Origin: Phytohabitans houttuyneae
Lineage (GTDB): Bacteria; Actinomycetota; Actinomycetes; Mycobacteriales; Micromonosporaceae
Assembly: GCF_011764425.1 (NCBI RefSeq)
Contig: NZ_BLPF01000001.1
Location: 983,001-1,047,000, forward strand
DNA: 64,000 bases
Reading direction: 5' to 3'
Below, piece after piece: positions 26,099 to 35,815 of this stretch. The position numbers and the translations under genes were made by a program. Position 1 is the stretch's first letter, and each line of letters begins with the position of its first letter. Under the pieces are notes generated by a model. The model worked only from the letters and a program-made list of their open reading frames with translations, was not told where the DNA came from and did not search any database.

Positions 26099-26281
26099 CG
26101 ACTTACCAGGGAAAACCCGGCCGCAGGGCCGGGACAGCCCGGGTCGCGCGGGACGACTTTTGTCCGCTTCCCGACCGTTCGCCGCCTTCTCACTATCGGA
26201 AAAGCAAGCTCGGAGTGGAAGGGGCCCCTCGCCAGCCGCGACGATTGTGCGCAGTCAAGACCCGCTGGCGACGGGAGAGGC

Positions 26282-27809
26282 GTGTACTCGACGGTGAGCC
26301 CGACGGCACCCGCGGCGCGGCATGCGATCGACGAGGTGTTCGGGCCCTCCCCTGCACCGGCTGGCCGACGCCGCGCTGTCCCGCGCCCGCGCGCTCGGCG
26401 GCGGGTACGCGAGCTGCCGCATCCAGCGCGTCCGCTCGGCCCGCCTGGAGGTCGCGGACGGCGCGGTGCGCGGCAGCGAGGACACCACCCGCACCGGGCT
26501 TGGCGTACGCGTCTTCTGGGGCGGCGGCTGGGGCTTCGCGGCGGTACCCGAGCTCACCCCGCGGGCCGCCGCGGCCGCGGTCGACCGGGCGGTCACGCTC
26601 GCCAAGGCCTGCCCCGGCGGCGACGCCGACCTGGCCGCCGAGCCGGTGTACCCCGAAGCGACCTGGGTCTCGCCGTACCGGACGAACCCCTTCGATCTGC
26701 CGGAGGCCGACCGCGTCGCGGTGCTCGCCGGCTGGAGCGCCCGGCTGCTGCGCGCCCCGCACGTGCGCACCGTCGTGGCGTACCTCTCGACCGTCCAGGA
26801 CAACACCTTCTACGCCGACCTCGCCGGCACCACCGCGCTGCAGCAGCGGGTACGCGTGCACCCGGTGCTGTTCGCGTTCGGCGAGGACCCCCGCACCGGC
26901 GCACGGGCCGCGCTGCGCACGCTCGGCCCGCCCACCGCCCGCGGCTGGGAGTACCTGGAAGGCGACGGCTGGGACTGGGACGCCGAGCTCGCCTCGGTCC
27001 CCGAGGAGCTGGCCGCCAAGCTGCGCGCCACCCCTGTCGAGCCGGGCCGGTACGACCTGGTGATGGACCCCTCCCACCTGTGGCTGACGATCCACGAGAC
27101 GGTCGGGCACGCGACCGAGGCGGACCGGGCGCTCGGGCACGAGATGTCGTACGCGGGCGGCACGTTCGTGCGGCCGGAGGACGTCGGCTCGCTCCGCTTC
27201 GGCTCCCCGCTCATGCACGTCACCGCGGACCGCACGTCGGCGCACGGGCTGGCCACCGTCGGGTACGACGACGAGGGTGTCGCGGCGCGATCCTGGGACC
27301 TGGTCCGGGACGGCGTCCTCACCGGGCTGCAGCACGACCGGCGCACCGCGGCGCGGACCGGCGCCGGCCGCTCCACCGGCTGCGCCTACGCGGAGTCCGC
27401 CACGCACGTGCCGCTGCCCCGCATGCCGAACGTCTCACTCCGCCCGGCCACCGGCGGCCCCGGCACCGGCGCGCTGATCGCCGGCGTCGAGGACGGCATC
27501 TACCTCGTCGGCTCCGACGCGTGGTCGATCGACACCCGGCGGCACAGCTTCCAGTTCACCGCCCAGCGCTGCTACCGGATCCGCCACGGCCGGCTGGCCG
27601 GCCAGCTCGCCGGCGTGGCGTACCAGGGCGACACCACCGGCTTCTGGGGCGCGCTGCGCGGCGTCGGCGGGCCGGACACGTACGGGGTCTTCGGCGCCGA
27701 CCAGTGCGGCAAGGGACAGCCCCTCCAGCTCGCCGCGACCAGCCACGGCTGCCCGGCCACGCTCTTCGGCGGCGTGCGCGTGGTCAACACCGGGACGGCC
27801 GCGCCGTGA
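26282..27809 (+). CDS. tldD: TldD family metalloprotease (apparent frameshift near the start)
   Basis: Begins VYSTVSPTAPAARHAIDEVFGP, then the frame slips in a C run at 26349-26352; removing one C joins it to LHRLADAALSRARALGGGYASCRIQRVRSARLEV. The zinc motif is IHETVGHATEADRALG (HExxxH), followed by TVGYDDEGVAARSWDLVRDGVLTGLQHDR. Restored length is about 508 residues. TldD with TldE/PmbA forms a heterodimeric peptidase known for processing microcin B17 leader and degrading CcdA. The stop overlaps the probable start of the next gene (GTGA at 27806). Confidence 0.85.
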
Positions 27810-27819
27810 CCCCCGGGAG

Positions 27820-29178
27820 GTGGTCGAGACCGCCCTGGCCGCCGCCGGGGCCCGGGGCACCGAGGTCGTGGCGATCCTCGACGAGGTCTCCTCCGCGCAC
27901 GTCCGGTGGGCGCGGAACGCGTTCACCACCAACGGCATCGCGGACGACCGCCGGCTGACCGTGGTGGCTCTCGGCGCGGGCCGGCCGCCCGGCGTGGCCA
28001 CCGTCTCCGGCGCCCTGACCGGCGAGGCGGTCACCGCGATCGTCGCCGCCGCGGACGCCGCGCGCGGCCGTGGGGACGAGCCGGAACCCCCGCCGCCGGT
28101 CACCACGGACGAGGGTGACGGCTGGGCCCGGCCACCGGCCGCACCGGCCGCGGGCGGGCTGCCCACGTTCGCCGCACGGCTCGCGGCCTCCTTCAGGTCC
28201 GCGGCGGCCGCCAGCCATTCCCTCCATGGGTACGCCGAGCAGCGCACCCGCACCACGTACGTGGCCTCGTCGGCGGGGCTGCGCCGCCGGCACGAGGAGT
28301 CCAGCGCGCTGCTGGACCACACCGTCCGGTCCACGGACGGGACGGCGTCGACCTGGACGGGCACCACCGCCCGCGAACTGTCCCAGCTGGACCTCGACGC
28401 GGCGTACGACGGGGCGCGCCGCCGGCTCGGCTGGTGGCGCCGGCGGGTGGCGCTGCCCACCGGCGAGTACGAGGTGCTGCTGACGCCCTCCTGCGTCGCC
28501 GACCTGATGCTCCGCCTCTACAAGGCCGCCGACGCGCGGGCGACCCTGGACGGGCGGACCGTGTTCGCGGCGGACGGCGGCGGCACCCGGGCCGGCGAGC
28601 GGCTGGCACCGGCGCCGCTCACGCTGCACAGCGACCCGCGCAAGCCGGGGCTCGAGTGCGCGCCGTTCACGGTCGCGCGGGGCACCGGCGCCGCCTCCGT
28701 GTACGACAACGGGCTGCCGCTGACCCGGACCGGCTGGATCGACCGCGGCGTCCTCTCCACCCTCGTGGGCGGCAGGCAGGTCGCCGCGGGCGGCGTGCCG
28801 GCGGCTCCGGAGATCGGCAACCTCGTGCTCTCCGCCGAGGGCGGCGGCGTGGGCACGCTGGACGAGCTCGTCGCCCGGACCGCGCGCGGCCTGCTGGTCA
28901 CCTCGCTCTGGTACCTGCGCGAGGTCGACCCCCGCTCGCTGCTGCTGACCGGGCTCACCCGGGACGGCGTCTACCTTGTCGAGGACGGCGAGGTACGCGC
29001 CGCGACAAACCCGTTCCGCTTCAACGCGAGCCCGCTCGACGTGCTCGCCCGGGTGCGCGAGGCCGGCCGTACCGAACCGACGCTGCCCCGCGAGCACGAC
29101 GAAAGCACGCCGCGCACCGCGATGCCACCGTTGCGGGTGGCCGGGTTCGCCATGTCGGCGGTCAGCGATGCCGTGTAG
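27820..29178 (+). CDS. TldE/PmbA family protein
   Basis: 452 residues from the GTG at 27820. Contains FPCRFAVARG-like [38 protein letters not shown], and [48 protein letters not shown], typical of PmbA, the non-catalytic partner of TldD. The true start may be the GTG at 27806 ([11 protein letters not shown]-like): five Cs at 27810-27814 where six would keep the frame. The gene follows tldD at once. Confidence 0.85.
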   Translation: MVETALAAAGARGTEVVAILDEVSSAHVRWARNAFTTNGIADDRRLTVVALGAGRPPGVATVSGALTGEAVTAIVAAADAARGRGDEPEPPPPVTTDEGDGWARPPAAPAAGGLPTFAARLAASFRSAAAASHSLHGYAEQRTRTTYVASSAGLRRRHEESSALLDHTVRSTDGTASTWTGTTARELSQLDLDAAYDGARRRLGWWRRRVALPTGEYEVLLTPSCVADLMLRLYKAADARATLDGRTVFAADGGGTRAGERLAPAPLTLHSDPRKPGLECAPFTVARGTGAASVYDNGLPLTRTGWIDRGVLSTLVGGRQVAAGGVPAAPEIGNLVLSAEGGGVGTLDELVARTARGLLVTSLWYLREVDPRSLLLTGLTRDGVYLVEDGEVRAATNPFRFNASPLDVLARVREAGRTEPTLPREHDESTPRTAMPPLRVAGFAMSAVSDAV

Positions 29179-29184
29179 CTGCCG

Positions 29185-29892
29185 CTACTCCCGCCCCGCC
29201 GCCGCGGACAGCGGCCGCATCGCGCCGGCCTCCAGCCCGAGCAGCTCGCAGCAGCGCAGCACCGCCTCGATGTCGCCCTCCATCTTCAGCCGGCCGGTCA
29301 CCATCGCGGCGAGGGGCGTCTGCTGCCCGGCGCCGATCTCGATGAATGTGGCGGCGTCGACTCGGACGATCATCGCGGGCGACTCGGCCGGACCCTTGAG
29401 CGCCCTGGCATCGCCGTCGCGCACGTCGATGTGGAAGATCTCGTCGTCCACCTCGAACTGGTACGCCTCGTCGAAACCGGGGACCCGCTCCTGGTCGAGC
29501 ATCGCCTCGACGGCGAGGAAGCCCCAGTGCGGGCGGACGACCTCGTTCGGCGAATACGCCCCGACGAACTCCATGCCCCACTTGGCCAGCCCGAGCACCA
29601 TCGGGCGGAGCTCCTGCCCCACCTCGGTCAGCTCGTACGCCAAGCGGGCACCGCCGCTGGGCAGGTGGACCTGCCGGGCCACCCCCCGGTCGACCAGGGA
29701 CTTGAGCCGCTCGGCGAGCAGGTTGGTCCCGAGACCGGGGAGGTCGTTCAGCAGGTCGATGTAGCGCCTGGGGCCCATCAGGAGCTCCCGGACGATCAGC
29801 AGGGTCCAGCGTTCGCCCAGAACATCGAGGGCGGACGCGAGCCCGCAGTACTGGTTGTAGGTACGTCGCGTACCCGTGCTGGTTTTGCTCAC
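29185..29892 (-). CDS. HxlR-type winged-helix regulator fused to an SCP2-like domain
   Basis: 235 residues from a GTG start. The N-terminal HxlR domain reads NQYCGLASALDVLGERWTLLIVRELLMGPRRYIDLLNDLPGLGTNLLAERLKSLVDRGV. The C-terminal 100 residues (EIFHIDVRDGDARALKGPAESPAMIVRVDAATF to GRLKMEGDIEAVLRCCELL) resemble SCP2 sterol-binding domains, a plausible ligand sensor. An imperfect CTAT-N9-ATAG-type repeat lies in its upstream region (29896-29912). Convergent with the TldE/PmbA gene, 6 nt apart. Confidence 0.85.
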   Translation of the reverse strand: MSKTSTGTRRTYNQYCGLASALDVLGERWTLLIVRELLMGPRRYIDLLNDLPGLGTNLLAERLKSLVDRGVARQVHLPSGGARLAYELTEVGQELRPMVLGLAKWGMEFVGAYSPNEVVRPHWGFLAVEAMLDQERVPGFDEAYQFEVDDEIFHIDVRDGDARALKGPAESPAMIVRVDAATFIEIGAGQQTPLAAMVTGRLKMEGDIEAVLRCCELLGLEAGAMRPLSAAAGRE

Positions 29893-29895
29893 CCA

Positions 29896-29912
29896 GCTAT
29901 CGTAACTAATAG
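29896..29912 (+). promoter_or_regulatory. GCTA-N9-ATAG site upstream of the HxlR gene (variant of the cluster motif)
   Basis: GCTA (29896-29899), N9, ATAG (29909-29912), then TGT gives a TAGTGT hexamer. It has the exact spacing of the cluster motif but no gene follows on the plus strand; read on the minus strand it lies just ahead of the HxlR gene and could be its operator. Confidence 0.3.
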
Positions 29913-29937
29913 TGTTCGGTCTCGCCTACCGCATCCC

Positions 29938-31230
29938 TCACGCGGCGTTGCGATGGCCGAATAGCCCACGCATAAGTACCGGTTTGGCCGTCTCCTGGAA
30001 GTCCATGTCGGGGTCCAGCTCGCGGACGGTCCCTTCAATCACCAGTAGGGACAGCAGGGGAAAGATCAGCTCGGGAGCGGCGTGGACGCCGAACTTGCGC
30101 TGCAGGTCGAACATCTCGCTCGCGAACGCGATCAGGCTGAACTCCTTGGCCGGCACCTTGTGGTTGCGGTGCACGAGGTCGGCCATCCGCACCTGGAAGC
30201 CCTCCGGGTCGGCGTTGTCGCGCAGCCCTTCCGCGCTCTCCAGCACGATCTCGGCGCACCGGTCGCCGCGCCCGATCGACATGTTCATGAAGAACTCGGC
30301 GAAGAGGCGGCGCAGCCGCTCGGTCAGCTGCACGCTGAAGCCGGCGTCGAGCACGACCACCTGGGCGCGCTCGGTGAAGTACAGGTTGCCCGGATGCATG
30401 TCGCAGTGCACGAACCCGTCCACGAACAGCATCTGGTAGATGGACGTGAGTCCGGAGGCGGCGAACCGGCGCCGCGCGGCCGGGCTGCAGCGCCGGGGGG
30501 CGTCGACGTCGAGCCCGGGGATGAACTCCATGACGATGCACCGCGGCCGCGACTGCTCGAGGTGGACAAGCGGCACCCACACGCGGGGTACGACCGCGAG
30601 GTTGGCGCGCAGCCGCCGCAGGCTCGCCGCCTCGCGCGCGAAGTCGAGCTGCCCCAGCACGGCACCGCCCATGTGCCGCATCACGTCGTTGACCGGCAGG
30701 TCCCGCATGACCGGCAGGCGGGCCATCACCGCGGCGACCCGCTGGATGACCGTGACGTCGAGCGTCATCAGGCGCTCCACGTCCGGCCGGCGCAGCTTCA
30801 CCGCGACCTCGCGTCCGGAGTGGAGCTTCGCCTTGTACACGCAGGCGACGCTGCCGCTGGCCACCGGCTCGGTGTCGAACTCGGCGAAGACGGCGTCCGG
30901 GTCGTCGTACGCCTCGCGCAGCGCCCGCGCGGTCTCCGCCGGGCGCAGCGGCGGCACGCTGTCCTGCAGCACCGAGAGCTCGTCGCAGAGCGCGGCGGGC
31001 AGCACGTCGCGGCGGGTGCCGAGCACCTGGCCGGCCTTGACGAACGTCGGCCCCAGGACGGTGACCAGGTGCACGAGCCGGCGGTACAGGTGACGGCGGC
31101 CGGCGGCCCGGCCCCGGAACACTGTCCGGGCCAGGGCGCCGAAGGTGGCGGGGATGAGGACGGCGGCGGCGACCGCGCAGACGTACACCGCCCGGACGGC
31201 TAGCGCTCTCCTGGTCGGCACGGCACTCAA
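29938..31230 (-). CDS. ABC1/AarF (UbiB-like) atypical kinase
   Basis: 430 residues. TTG start overlapping the upstream stop (TTGA); the GTG at 31221 is an alternative. Family motifs: GPTFVKAGQVLGTRRDVLP (KxGQ), PVASGSVACVYKAKLHSGREVAVKLRRPDV (Ala-rich loop and Lys), FVHCDMHPGNLYF and VVLDAGFSVQL (metal-binding Asp). One N-terminal hydrophobic helix. UbiB-like proteins support lipid or quinone metabolism; a role in this operon is unknown. Last gene of the four-gene run starting at 34073. Confidence 0.82.
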   Translation of the reverse strand: MSAVPTRRALAVRAVYVCAVAAAVLIPATFGALARTVFRGRAAGRRHLYRRLVHLVTVLGPTFVKAGQVLGTRRDVLPAALCDELSVLQDSVPPLRPAETARALREAYDDPDAVFAEFDTEPVASGSVACVYKAKLHSGREVAVKLRRPDVERLMTLDVTVIQRVAAVMARLPVMRDLPVNDVMRHMGGAVLGQLDFAREAASLRRLRANLAVVPRVWVPLVHLEQSRPRCIVMEFIPGLDVDAPRRCSPAARRRFAASGLTSIYQMLFVDGFVHCDMHPGNLYFTERAQVVVLDAGFSVQLTERLRRLFAEFFMNMSIGRGDRCAEIVLESAEGLRDNADPEGFQVRMADLVHRNHKVPAKEFSLIAFASEMFDLQRKFGVHAAPELIFPLLSLLVIEGTVRELDPDMDFQETAKPVLMRGLFGHRNAA

Positions 31231-31865
31231 CCCTTCGTTATGCCCGGTACCTCGATCGCTCTGAGCTGGAGTGTCGTGAAGTCGCAGTACCAGATCCGGC
31301 GCCCGTCCCAGGTGACGCCGGTGGGGTTGCCGGCCACCGAGTACGAGGCCACGTCGCGCCGCGCGTCGAGGTCGAGGATGTTGACCGTGCCGGCGTGGTG
31401 GTCGGCGTAGACGACGTAGCTGTCCGAGACCGTGAGGCCGGCGATGGGGTGCCGCACCCGGTACGTCTCCAGCAGCTCGAACGTCCGCTTGTCACGCAGG
31501 TCGACGATGCGCAGGTCCTCGTACCCCATCCAGATCCCGTGTCCGGTGGCCTCCAGGCCGCAGAGCAGGTTGCCCGGCCGGGGGTTGGGCAGCTCGGCCA
31601 TCACCTGCCCGTCCTCGGGGTCGATGACCCGCAGCGCGCGCTCCTTGCCGACAACCTGGACGAGGTTTCCATCCACAGTGGTCAGATCGGTGCGCACGCC
31701 GGTGCAGGACACCCGGTGCTCCACCTTCCCGGTGTACGGGTCGAGCGCCATGATCTGGTTGGACACGGCCTCGGAGAACCAGAGGAACTGGCCGGTCCAG
31801 GTGAGCCCGCACAGCTTCAACGCGCGGACCGGGATGTCACGCACGGAGCCTGCCGAGAAGTGCAT
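31227..31865 (-). CDS. Beta-propeller-like protein of unknown function
   Basis: 212 residues. Repeating strands such as LTWTGQFLWFSEAVSNQIMALDPYTGKV, NLVQVVGKERALRVIDPEDGQVMAEL, GIWMGYEDLRIVDLRDKRTFELL and YVVYADHHAGTVNILDLDARRDVAS look like YncE/NHL propeller blades, though only about four blades fit. No signal peptide. It lies 3 nt after the methyltransferase and overlaps the AarF gene by 4 bp. It could be a binding or accessory protein. Confidence 0.6.
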   Translation of the reverse strand: MHFSAGSVRDIPVRALKLCGLTWTGQFLWFSEAVSNQIMALDPYTGKVEHRVSCTGVRTDLTTVDGNLVQVVGKERALRVIDPEDGQVMAELPNPRPGNLLCGLEATGHGIWMGYEDLRIVDLRDKRTFELLETYRVRHPIAGLTVSDSYVVYADHHAGTVNILDLDARRDVASYSVAGNPTGVTWDGRRIWYCDFTTLQLRAIEVPGITKG

Positions 31866-31868
31866 TGC

Positions 31869-32756
31869 CTACCTCCCCTGGCGGTTGATGCCGCAGTCGA
31901 GCCGCCACTGCGTGGCCAGGCGCGCCTGCCCGCGCGCCGGCGGCCGGATCTGCATGCGGACCTCGTCGCCGGCCTCCACAGTGGTGTGTCGCAGCGGCCA
32001 GACCCACACCGCCCAGTTGCATCCCGGGTACGACGGGAAGTTGGCGAGCGTCTCGTCGCCGAGGTCGGCGCTGAAGTAGCCGAGGATGGCGTCCAGCCGC
32101 CCGGACCGGGTCACCGGGACGCGCGCGAGCCGCGGCGGGTCGGCCGGCGGGCCGCCGAGCCTGCTGTCCACCACCGCCACGGGGTCGGCGAGCAGCGCCG
32201 GCTCCCGCTGGAAAAAGTGCATGTGTGCCTCGGCGAGCGCGTCCTCGGCGACGGCGTCCAGCCGGTACCCGAAGAAGTCGTCCTGCCACAGGCCCCAGCC
32301 CTCGTTGTCGAACTGGACCGGCACCAGCCAGGTGCGCAGCCGGCTCGGCACCACCCGGCCCTCGGGCCGCAGGTTGCGCCGGGCGACCGCGCCGACCACC
32401 TCGGACATCGCCTCCTCCGGGCCGAGGTTGCCCATCAGCTCGGCGACGAGGACGTCCGCGCGCTCCGGCAGCCGCACCGCGCGGGCGTCGCCCTGGATCA
32501 GCGTGACCCGGCCGGTGAGGTCGTTGGCCTTGACCACGCGCTCGGCCACCTCGGCCATCTGCGGGTCGGCCTCGATCGCGTACACGTGGCCGGCGCCGTG
32601 CCGGAGGGCGAGCAGCGACAGGGCGAGCGTGCCCGCGCCCACGTCGATGACCACGTCGTCCGGCTTGACCGCCTGCTCCAAGGCGCGGTCGTACGCCCTT
32701 AGCCGGGGTCGGTCGCCGAGCATCACTTGGTGCATGAGAAGAAGGCGTTGATCCAC
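31869..32756 (-). CDS. PRMT-like class I SAM-dependent methyltransferase
   Basis: 295 residues from the GTG at 32756, preferred because GGGGGA lies 6 nt upstream. The ATG at 32780 would have its SD immediately adjacent and inside a hairpin. Motif I VVIDVGAGTLALSLLALRHGAGHVYAIEADPQM, then GRVTLIQGDARAVRLPERADVLVAELMGNLGPEE, an arrangement like protein arginine methyltransferases (acidic post-motif I and V-x-E-x-M-G-N). The C-terminal 130 residues form a beta-barrel-like region ending WVWPLRHTTVEAGDEVRMQI, also PRMT-like. Possible substrate: a small molecule or protein of the cluster. Confidence 0.72.
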   Translation of the reverse strand: MDQRLLLMHQVMLGDRPRLRAYDRALEQAVKPDDVVIDVGAGTLALSLLALRHGAGHVYAIEADPQMAEVAERVVKANDLTGRVTLIQGDARAVRLPERADVLVAELMGNLGPEEAMSEVVGAVARRNLRPEGRVVPSRLRTWLVPVQFDNEGWGLWQDDFFGYRLDAVAEDALAEAHMHFFQREPALLADPVAVVDSRLGGPPADPPRLARVPVTRSGRLDAILGYFSADLGDETLANFPSYPGCNWAVWVWPLRHTTVEAGDEVRMQIRPPARGQARLATQWRLDCGINRQGR

Positions 32757-32775
32757 GTGGCGTCCCCCAGTTACG

Positions 32776-32812
32776 GGCATCCCTCCCGGACGCGAGGACC
32801 GGGAGGGATGCC
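32776..32812 (-). terminator. Strong hairpin between the unknown 399-aa gene and the methyltransferase
   Basis: GGCATCCCTCCCGG (32776-32789) pairs perfectly with CCGGGAGGGATGCC (32799-32812), 14 bp over a 9-nt loop. No T-run follows, so partial termination or mRNA end protection is more likely than a full stop. Confidence 0.6.
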
Positions 32813-32873
32813 GTCACGAGCGCGGCACTACTGGAAATTCCAGTAAACCTGCTGCTCCGAGTGCCGTCAAGCG

Positions 32874-34073
32874 TCAGACGGCGACGGTCGCGTGCTCGCC
32901 CACGAGGGCGTCGCGCATGACCAGGTTGACGCCCGTGATGCGGGCCTTGACCTCGTCGTTGGTGGTGACGAGGGCGGTGTCCCCGCCGTCGAGCTTGAGC
33001 TCGGTGCCGGTCGCGTCCATGTCGCTCAGCTTGCCGGCCACGTGGACGGCGTTCGTCGCGTACAGGGTGTGCGCCGGGGTGACGAGCTCGAACTCGGCGT
33101 CGATGTGCAGCTCGCTCGGGAACTTGACGCGGCTGATGCTGTCCTCGTTGCCCTCGCCCAGCGTGCCGCCGGAAACCCGCGGCCAGCTCGCGCGCAACAT
33201 GACCCGGCCGCCCAGCTCGGCGCACTCGCCCACGACGGCCACGCGGGCCATCTGGGCCAGCACACCGGAGCCGCCGTCGTGCTTGTCCGGGCCGAACAGC
33301 AGGATCTCGGTGCCCGCGGCCTGCCGGTAGTCACCGGCCAGCTCGATGCGCGCCGTCTTGCCGTTGACCTCGACCTCAAGCTGGCCCTCGAGCGAGACCT
33401 GCATGATCATCGAGGGGTCCACCAGCATCGACATGCACGGACCCGCGCTGGGCGCGAAGAACATGCTCGGGGTGATGCCCACGGGCTCGTTCTCGTCGTT
33501 GGCCGGGTACCACGCCTCGGGCAGCGTCGTGCCCTTGACGACGTTCGGGGCCTGCGCGACGTCGAACGGACCGTCGCCGCGCGGCTTGCCGAGGTAGGGA
33601 CCGGTCAGCGGCTTCTTGAACGGCGGCACCGCGTCGACCACGCCGTAGATGTCGATGACGTTGCGGTGCGCCAGCCGGAGCGTGCTCGACTCCAGGATGC
33701 CGAACCGGCGGATGTAGAACTCGGCCGGGAAGTTCTTGCCCGGCACGATCTGGCGGACGTGCCCGCTGTTGGGCAGGAACGGGTTCGACAGCACCTGGAT
33801 GCGGTCGTTCAGCTCGTAGCTGAAGCCCTTGATGCCGACCTCGGGGGCACTGATGAGCTCGGTCGCAAACTCGGCGTACCCCTTCTCGTCGACCTTGTGC
33901 TCGAAGCCGGGCATCGGCCACTTGTTGAGCTGCACGAAGCCGGACAGGTTGATCGTCTCACGGCGGCCGTTGTAGTAGTCGTCACCGAAGACGACCGTGC
34001 TGGCGGCCAGGATGTGCGGGCGGATCGGCTTGGGCTCGAGGTTGAGCGACTCGTAGGTCTCCCTGATCGACAA
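32874..34073 (-). CDS. Conserved-looking protein of unknown function, 399 aa
   Basis: I do not recognise the family. The TTG at 34073 is chosen because GGAGG lies 8 nt upstream (the ATG at 34094 precedes that SD). The protein starts SIRETYESLNLEPKPIRPHIL, has no signal peptide or membrane helix, and is rich in beta-strand-like stretches (VVFGDDYYNGRRETINLSGFVQL, LEGQLEVEVNGKTARIEL, ELHIDAEFELVTPAHTLYATNAVHV). Cysteines are few. An AT-rich cluster-motif promoter lies 85-110 nt upstream. It heads the operon with the PRMT-like methyltransferase, the propeller protein and the AarF-like kinase. Confidence 0.6.
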   Translation of the reverse strand: MSIRETYESLNLEPKPIRPHILAASTVVFGDDYYNGRRETINLSGFVQLNKWPMPGFEHKVDEKGYAEFATELISAPEVGIKGFSYELNDRIQVLSNPFLPNSGHVRQIVPGKNFPAEFYIRRFGILESSTLRLAHRNVIDIYGVVDAVPPFKKPLTGPYLGKPRGDGPFDVAQAPNVVKGTTLPEAWYPANDENEPVGITPSMFFAPSAGPCMSMLVDPSMIMQVSLEGQLEVEVNGKTARIELAGDYRQAAGTEILLFGPDKHDGGSGVLAQMARVAVVGECAELGGRVMLRASWPRVSGGTLGEGNEDSISRVKFPSELHIDAEFELVTPAHTLYATNAVHVAGKLSDMDATGTELKLDGGDTALVTTNDEVKARITGVNLVMRDALVGEHATVAV

Positions 34074-34163
34074 GGCAGACACCTCCAACATGGGGTTGAG
34101 CGATGGACGAGGATCGCCGACGCCCCAGGCGTACGACGGTGGAGCGCGCCCCACGACCATACG

Positions 34164-34180
34164 CTATATATTTTTAAACT
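34164..34180 (-). promoter_or_regulatory. Cluster motif site 1 (AGTT-N9-ATAG, TAGCGT)
   Basis: Minus strand; the flanks TTAG...TATAGCGTA closely match site 2. It points to the unknown 399-aa gene (start 34073) in an extremely AT-rich stretch (34160-34185). Confidence 0.6.
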
Positions 34181-34236
34181 AAGTCGTCAACCGGCTGGGC
34201 CTTATATACGCTGCACCATTTGAAATGAATGGCCCG

Positions 34237-35670
34237 TCAGCGCAGCAGACCGCGGGCGACACCCCACCCCGCGGCCAGGTCGCTCTCCAGCTGCCGCAGC
34301 CGCGCGGTGACCACCTGGTCGAAGCCGTCCAGGAACAGCTCGTCGCCCGGCTCGGCCTCGATCCGCCGCCCCGAGGCGACGAACTCCTCGATGACCTGGC
34401 CCAGCCCGACGGCCGGCGAAACCCGCCCGGCGACGTACCGGTCGGTCCGGGCCAGCCCGGGGAAGGCCGCCTCGCGGTACAAAAACACGTTGCCTAGCGG
34501 GTCGACCTGGAGAGCCACCTGCGGGTGCGCGCCGGGCCGCAGCTCGGCGTGCCCGAGCCGGGGCAGCACCGCTGGCGTCCCCTCGCGCAGGGCGTGCAGC
34601 GCGTACCCGTAGTCGACGCGCAGGCCGGGCGCGCGCTCGCGGACCCGCCGCTCGAACGCGCCCAGCGCCACGCGCAGCTCCTCGCGGTCCTCGGTGGACA
34701 GTCCGCCGGCGCCGGGACGCCCGCTGTACTCCTCGCGCAGGTTGAGGAAGGCCACCGGCCGCTCCGGGCAGGCCTCGTTCAGCTCCGCGACGAGGTCCAC
34801 GAGCCGGGTGATCCGGTGCACCTGCTCCGGCAGGATCACGTAGTTGAAGCCGAGCGCCGGCCCGTGCCCGCGCCGCCGGACCGCCCGCTGGTACTCGAGC
34901 AGGTTCGCCCGCACCCGGGTGAAGGCGCCGGCCCGGCCGGTCGTGCCGGTGTACTCCCCCTCGTCGGTGCCGTAGAGGGAGACCCGCAGCGCGCCGAGGT
35001 CCCACAGCCCCGGCTGGCGCCGCAGCGTGCCCGGTGTCAGCGCGAACGCGTTGGTGTAGCAGGTGACGTTGAAGCCGCGGGCGGCCGCGCGGCGCACCAG
35101 CTCGCCCGTGCCGGGGTTGGTCAGCGGCTCCAGCCCGCCGGAGATGTGCAGCCGCTCCGGGTCGTCGGTGGGCAGCTCGTCGATGATCGCGGCGAACGTG
35201 TCGTTGCCGGACGCGATGGCCGGCGTCTCGTACCGCACGCCGGTCAGCCGGCCGCAGAAGCCGCACCGCAGCATGCAGGTCGGCCCCGGGTAGAACCCGA
35301 TCATCTGCGGGTACCGGGGCAGGCCGCGCAGGACCGCGTCGAGGCTGCCGGACTGCTCCAGCGGCAGCACGGTCTTGGCCCAGTACTTCTGCGTCGGTCC
35401 GGTGAGCACCGCCTCCCGCAGCTGCGGCACCTCGTGGAACGCGCGCAGCAGAGCGGCAAGGCGCGTACGGTCCACGCCAAGCCGGCGGCGCGCCTCCTCC
35501 AGCGTGAGGAAGGGCTCCGCGACGTACATTCCGGTGAGCCTCACCAGCTCGGTCGCGGTGCGGGCCGGGTCGTCGGGCAGGTCCGGCTCGTAGGGCGGGC
35601 GGACCGGCCGGCGCCGCAGCGCGGCGAGCACCCGGTCCCGGAGGTCACGACTCTGGACGTCGGTGGTCAC
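34237..35670 (-). CDS. desII: DesII/EryCV-like radical SAM NDP-4-amino-sugar deaminase
   Basis: 477 residues from a GTG with GGGAG 8 nt upstream. The sequence follows DesII closely: GPTQKYWAKTVLPLEQSG, YPGPTCMLRCGFCGRLTGVRYE with the cluster cysteines C132, C136, C139, SGGLEPLTNPGTGELV, GYALHALREGTPAVLPR, and the end FLDGFDQVVTARLRQLESD. DesII removes the 4-amino group of TDP-4-amino-4,6-dideoxyglucose to give the 3-keto-4-deoxy sugar in desosamine synthesis. No dTDP-glucose genes occur in the window, so here the substrate may be a UDP-pentose; that is inference. Encoded 145 bp after the DesI-like gene. Confidence 0.88.
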   Translation of the reverse strand: MTTDVQSRDLRDRVLAALRRRPVRPPYEPDLPDDPARTATELVRLTGMYVAEPFLTLEEARRRLGVDRTRLAALLRAFHEVPQLREAVLTGPTQKYWAKTVLPLEQSGSLDAVLRGLPRYPQMIGFYPGPTCMLRCGFCGRLTGVRYETPAIASGNDTFAAIIDELPTDDPERLHISGGLEPLTNPGTGELVRRAAARGFNVTCYTNAFALTPGTLRRQPGLWDLGALRVSLYGTDEGEYTGTTGRAGAFTRVRANLLEYQRAVRRRGHGPALGFNYVILPEQVHRITRLVDLVAELNEACPERPVAFLNLREEYSGRPGAGGLSTEDREELRVALGAFERRVRERAPGLRVDYGYALHALREGTPAVLPRLGHAELRPGAHPQVALQVDPLGNVFLYREAAFPGLARTDRYVAGRVSPAVGLGQVIEEFVASGRRIEAEPGDELFLDGFDQVVTARLRQLESDLAAGWGVARGLLR

Positions 35671-35815
35671 GTGCGAATCTCCCTTCGGTTCGTCCGCCCC
35701 CGGGGGCTGGCGGGATCCGGGTCCGAGGAGCGCAGCGACGAGGCCGGATGGCGCCGGCCCCGGGCGCGCCCAGCGAGCGAAGCGAGCGCAACAAGCACAG
35801 CCCCGCCGCACCGGT

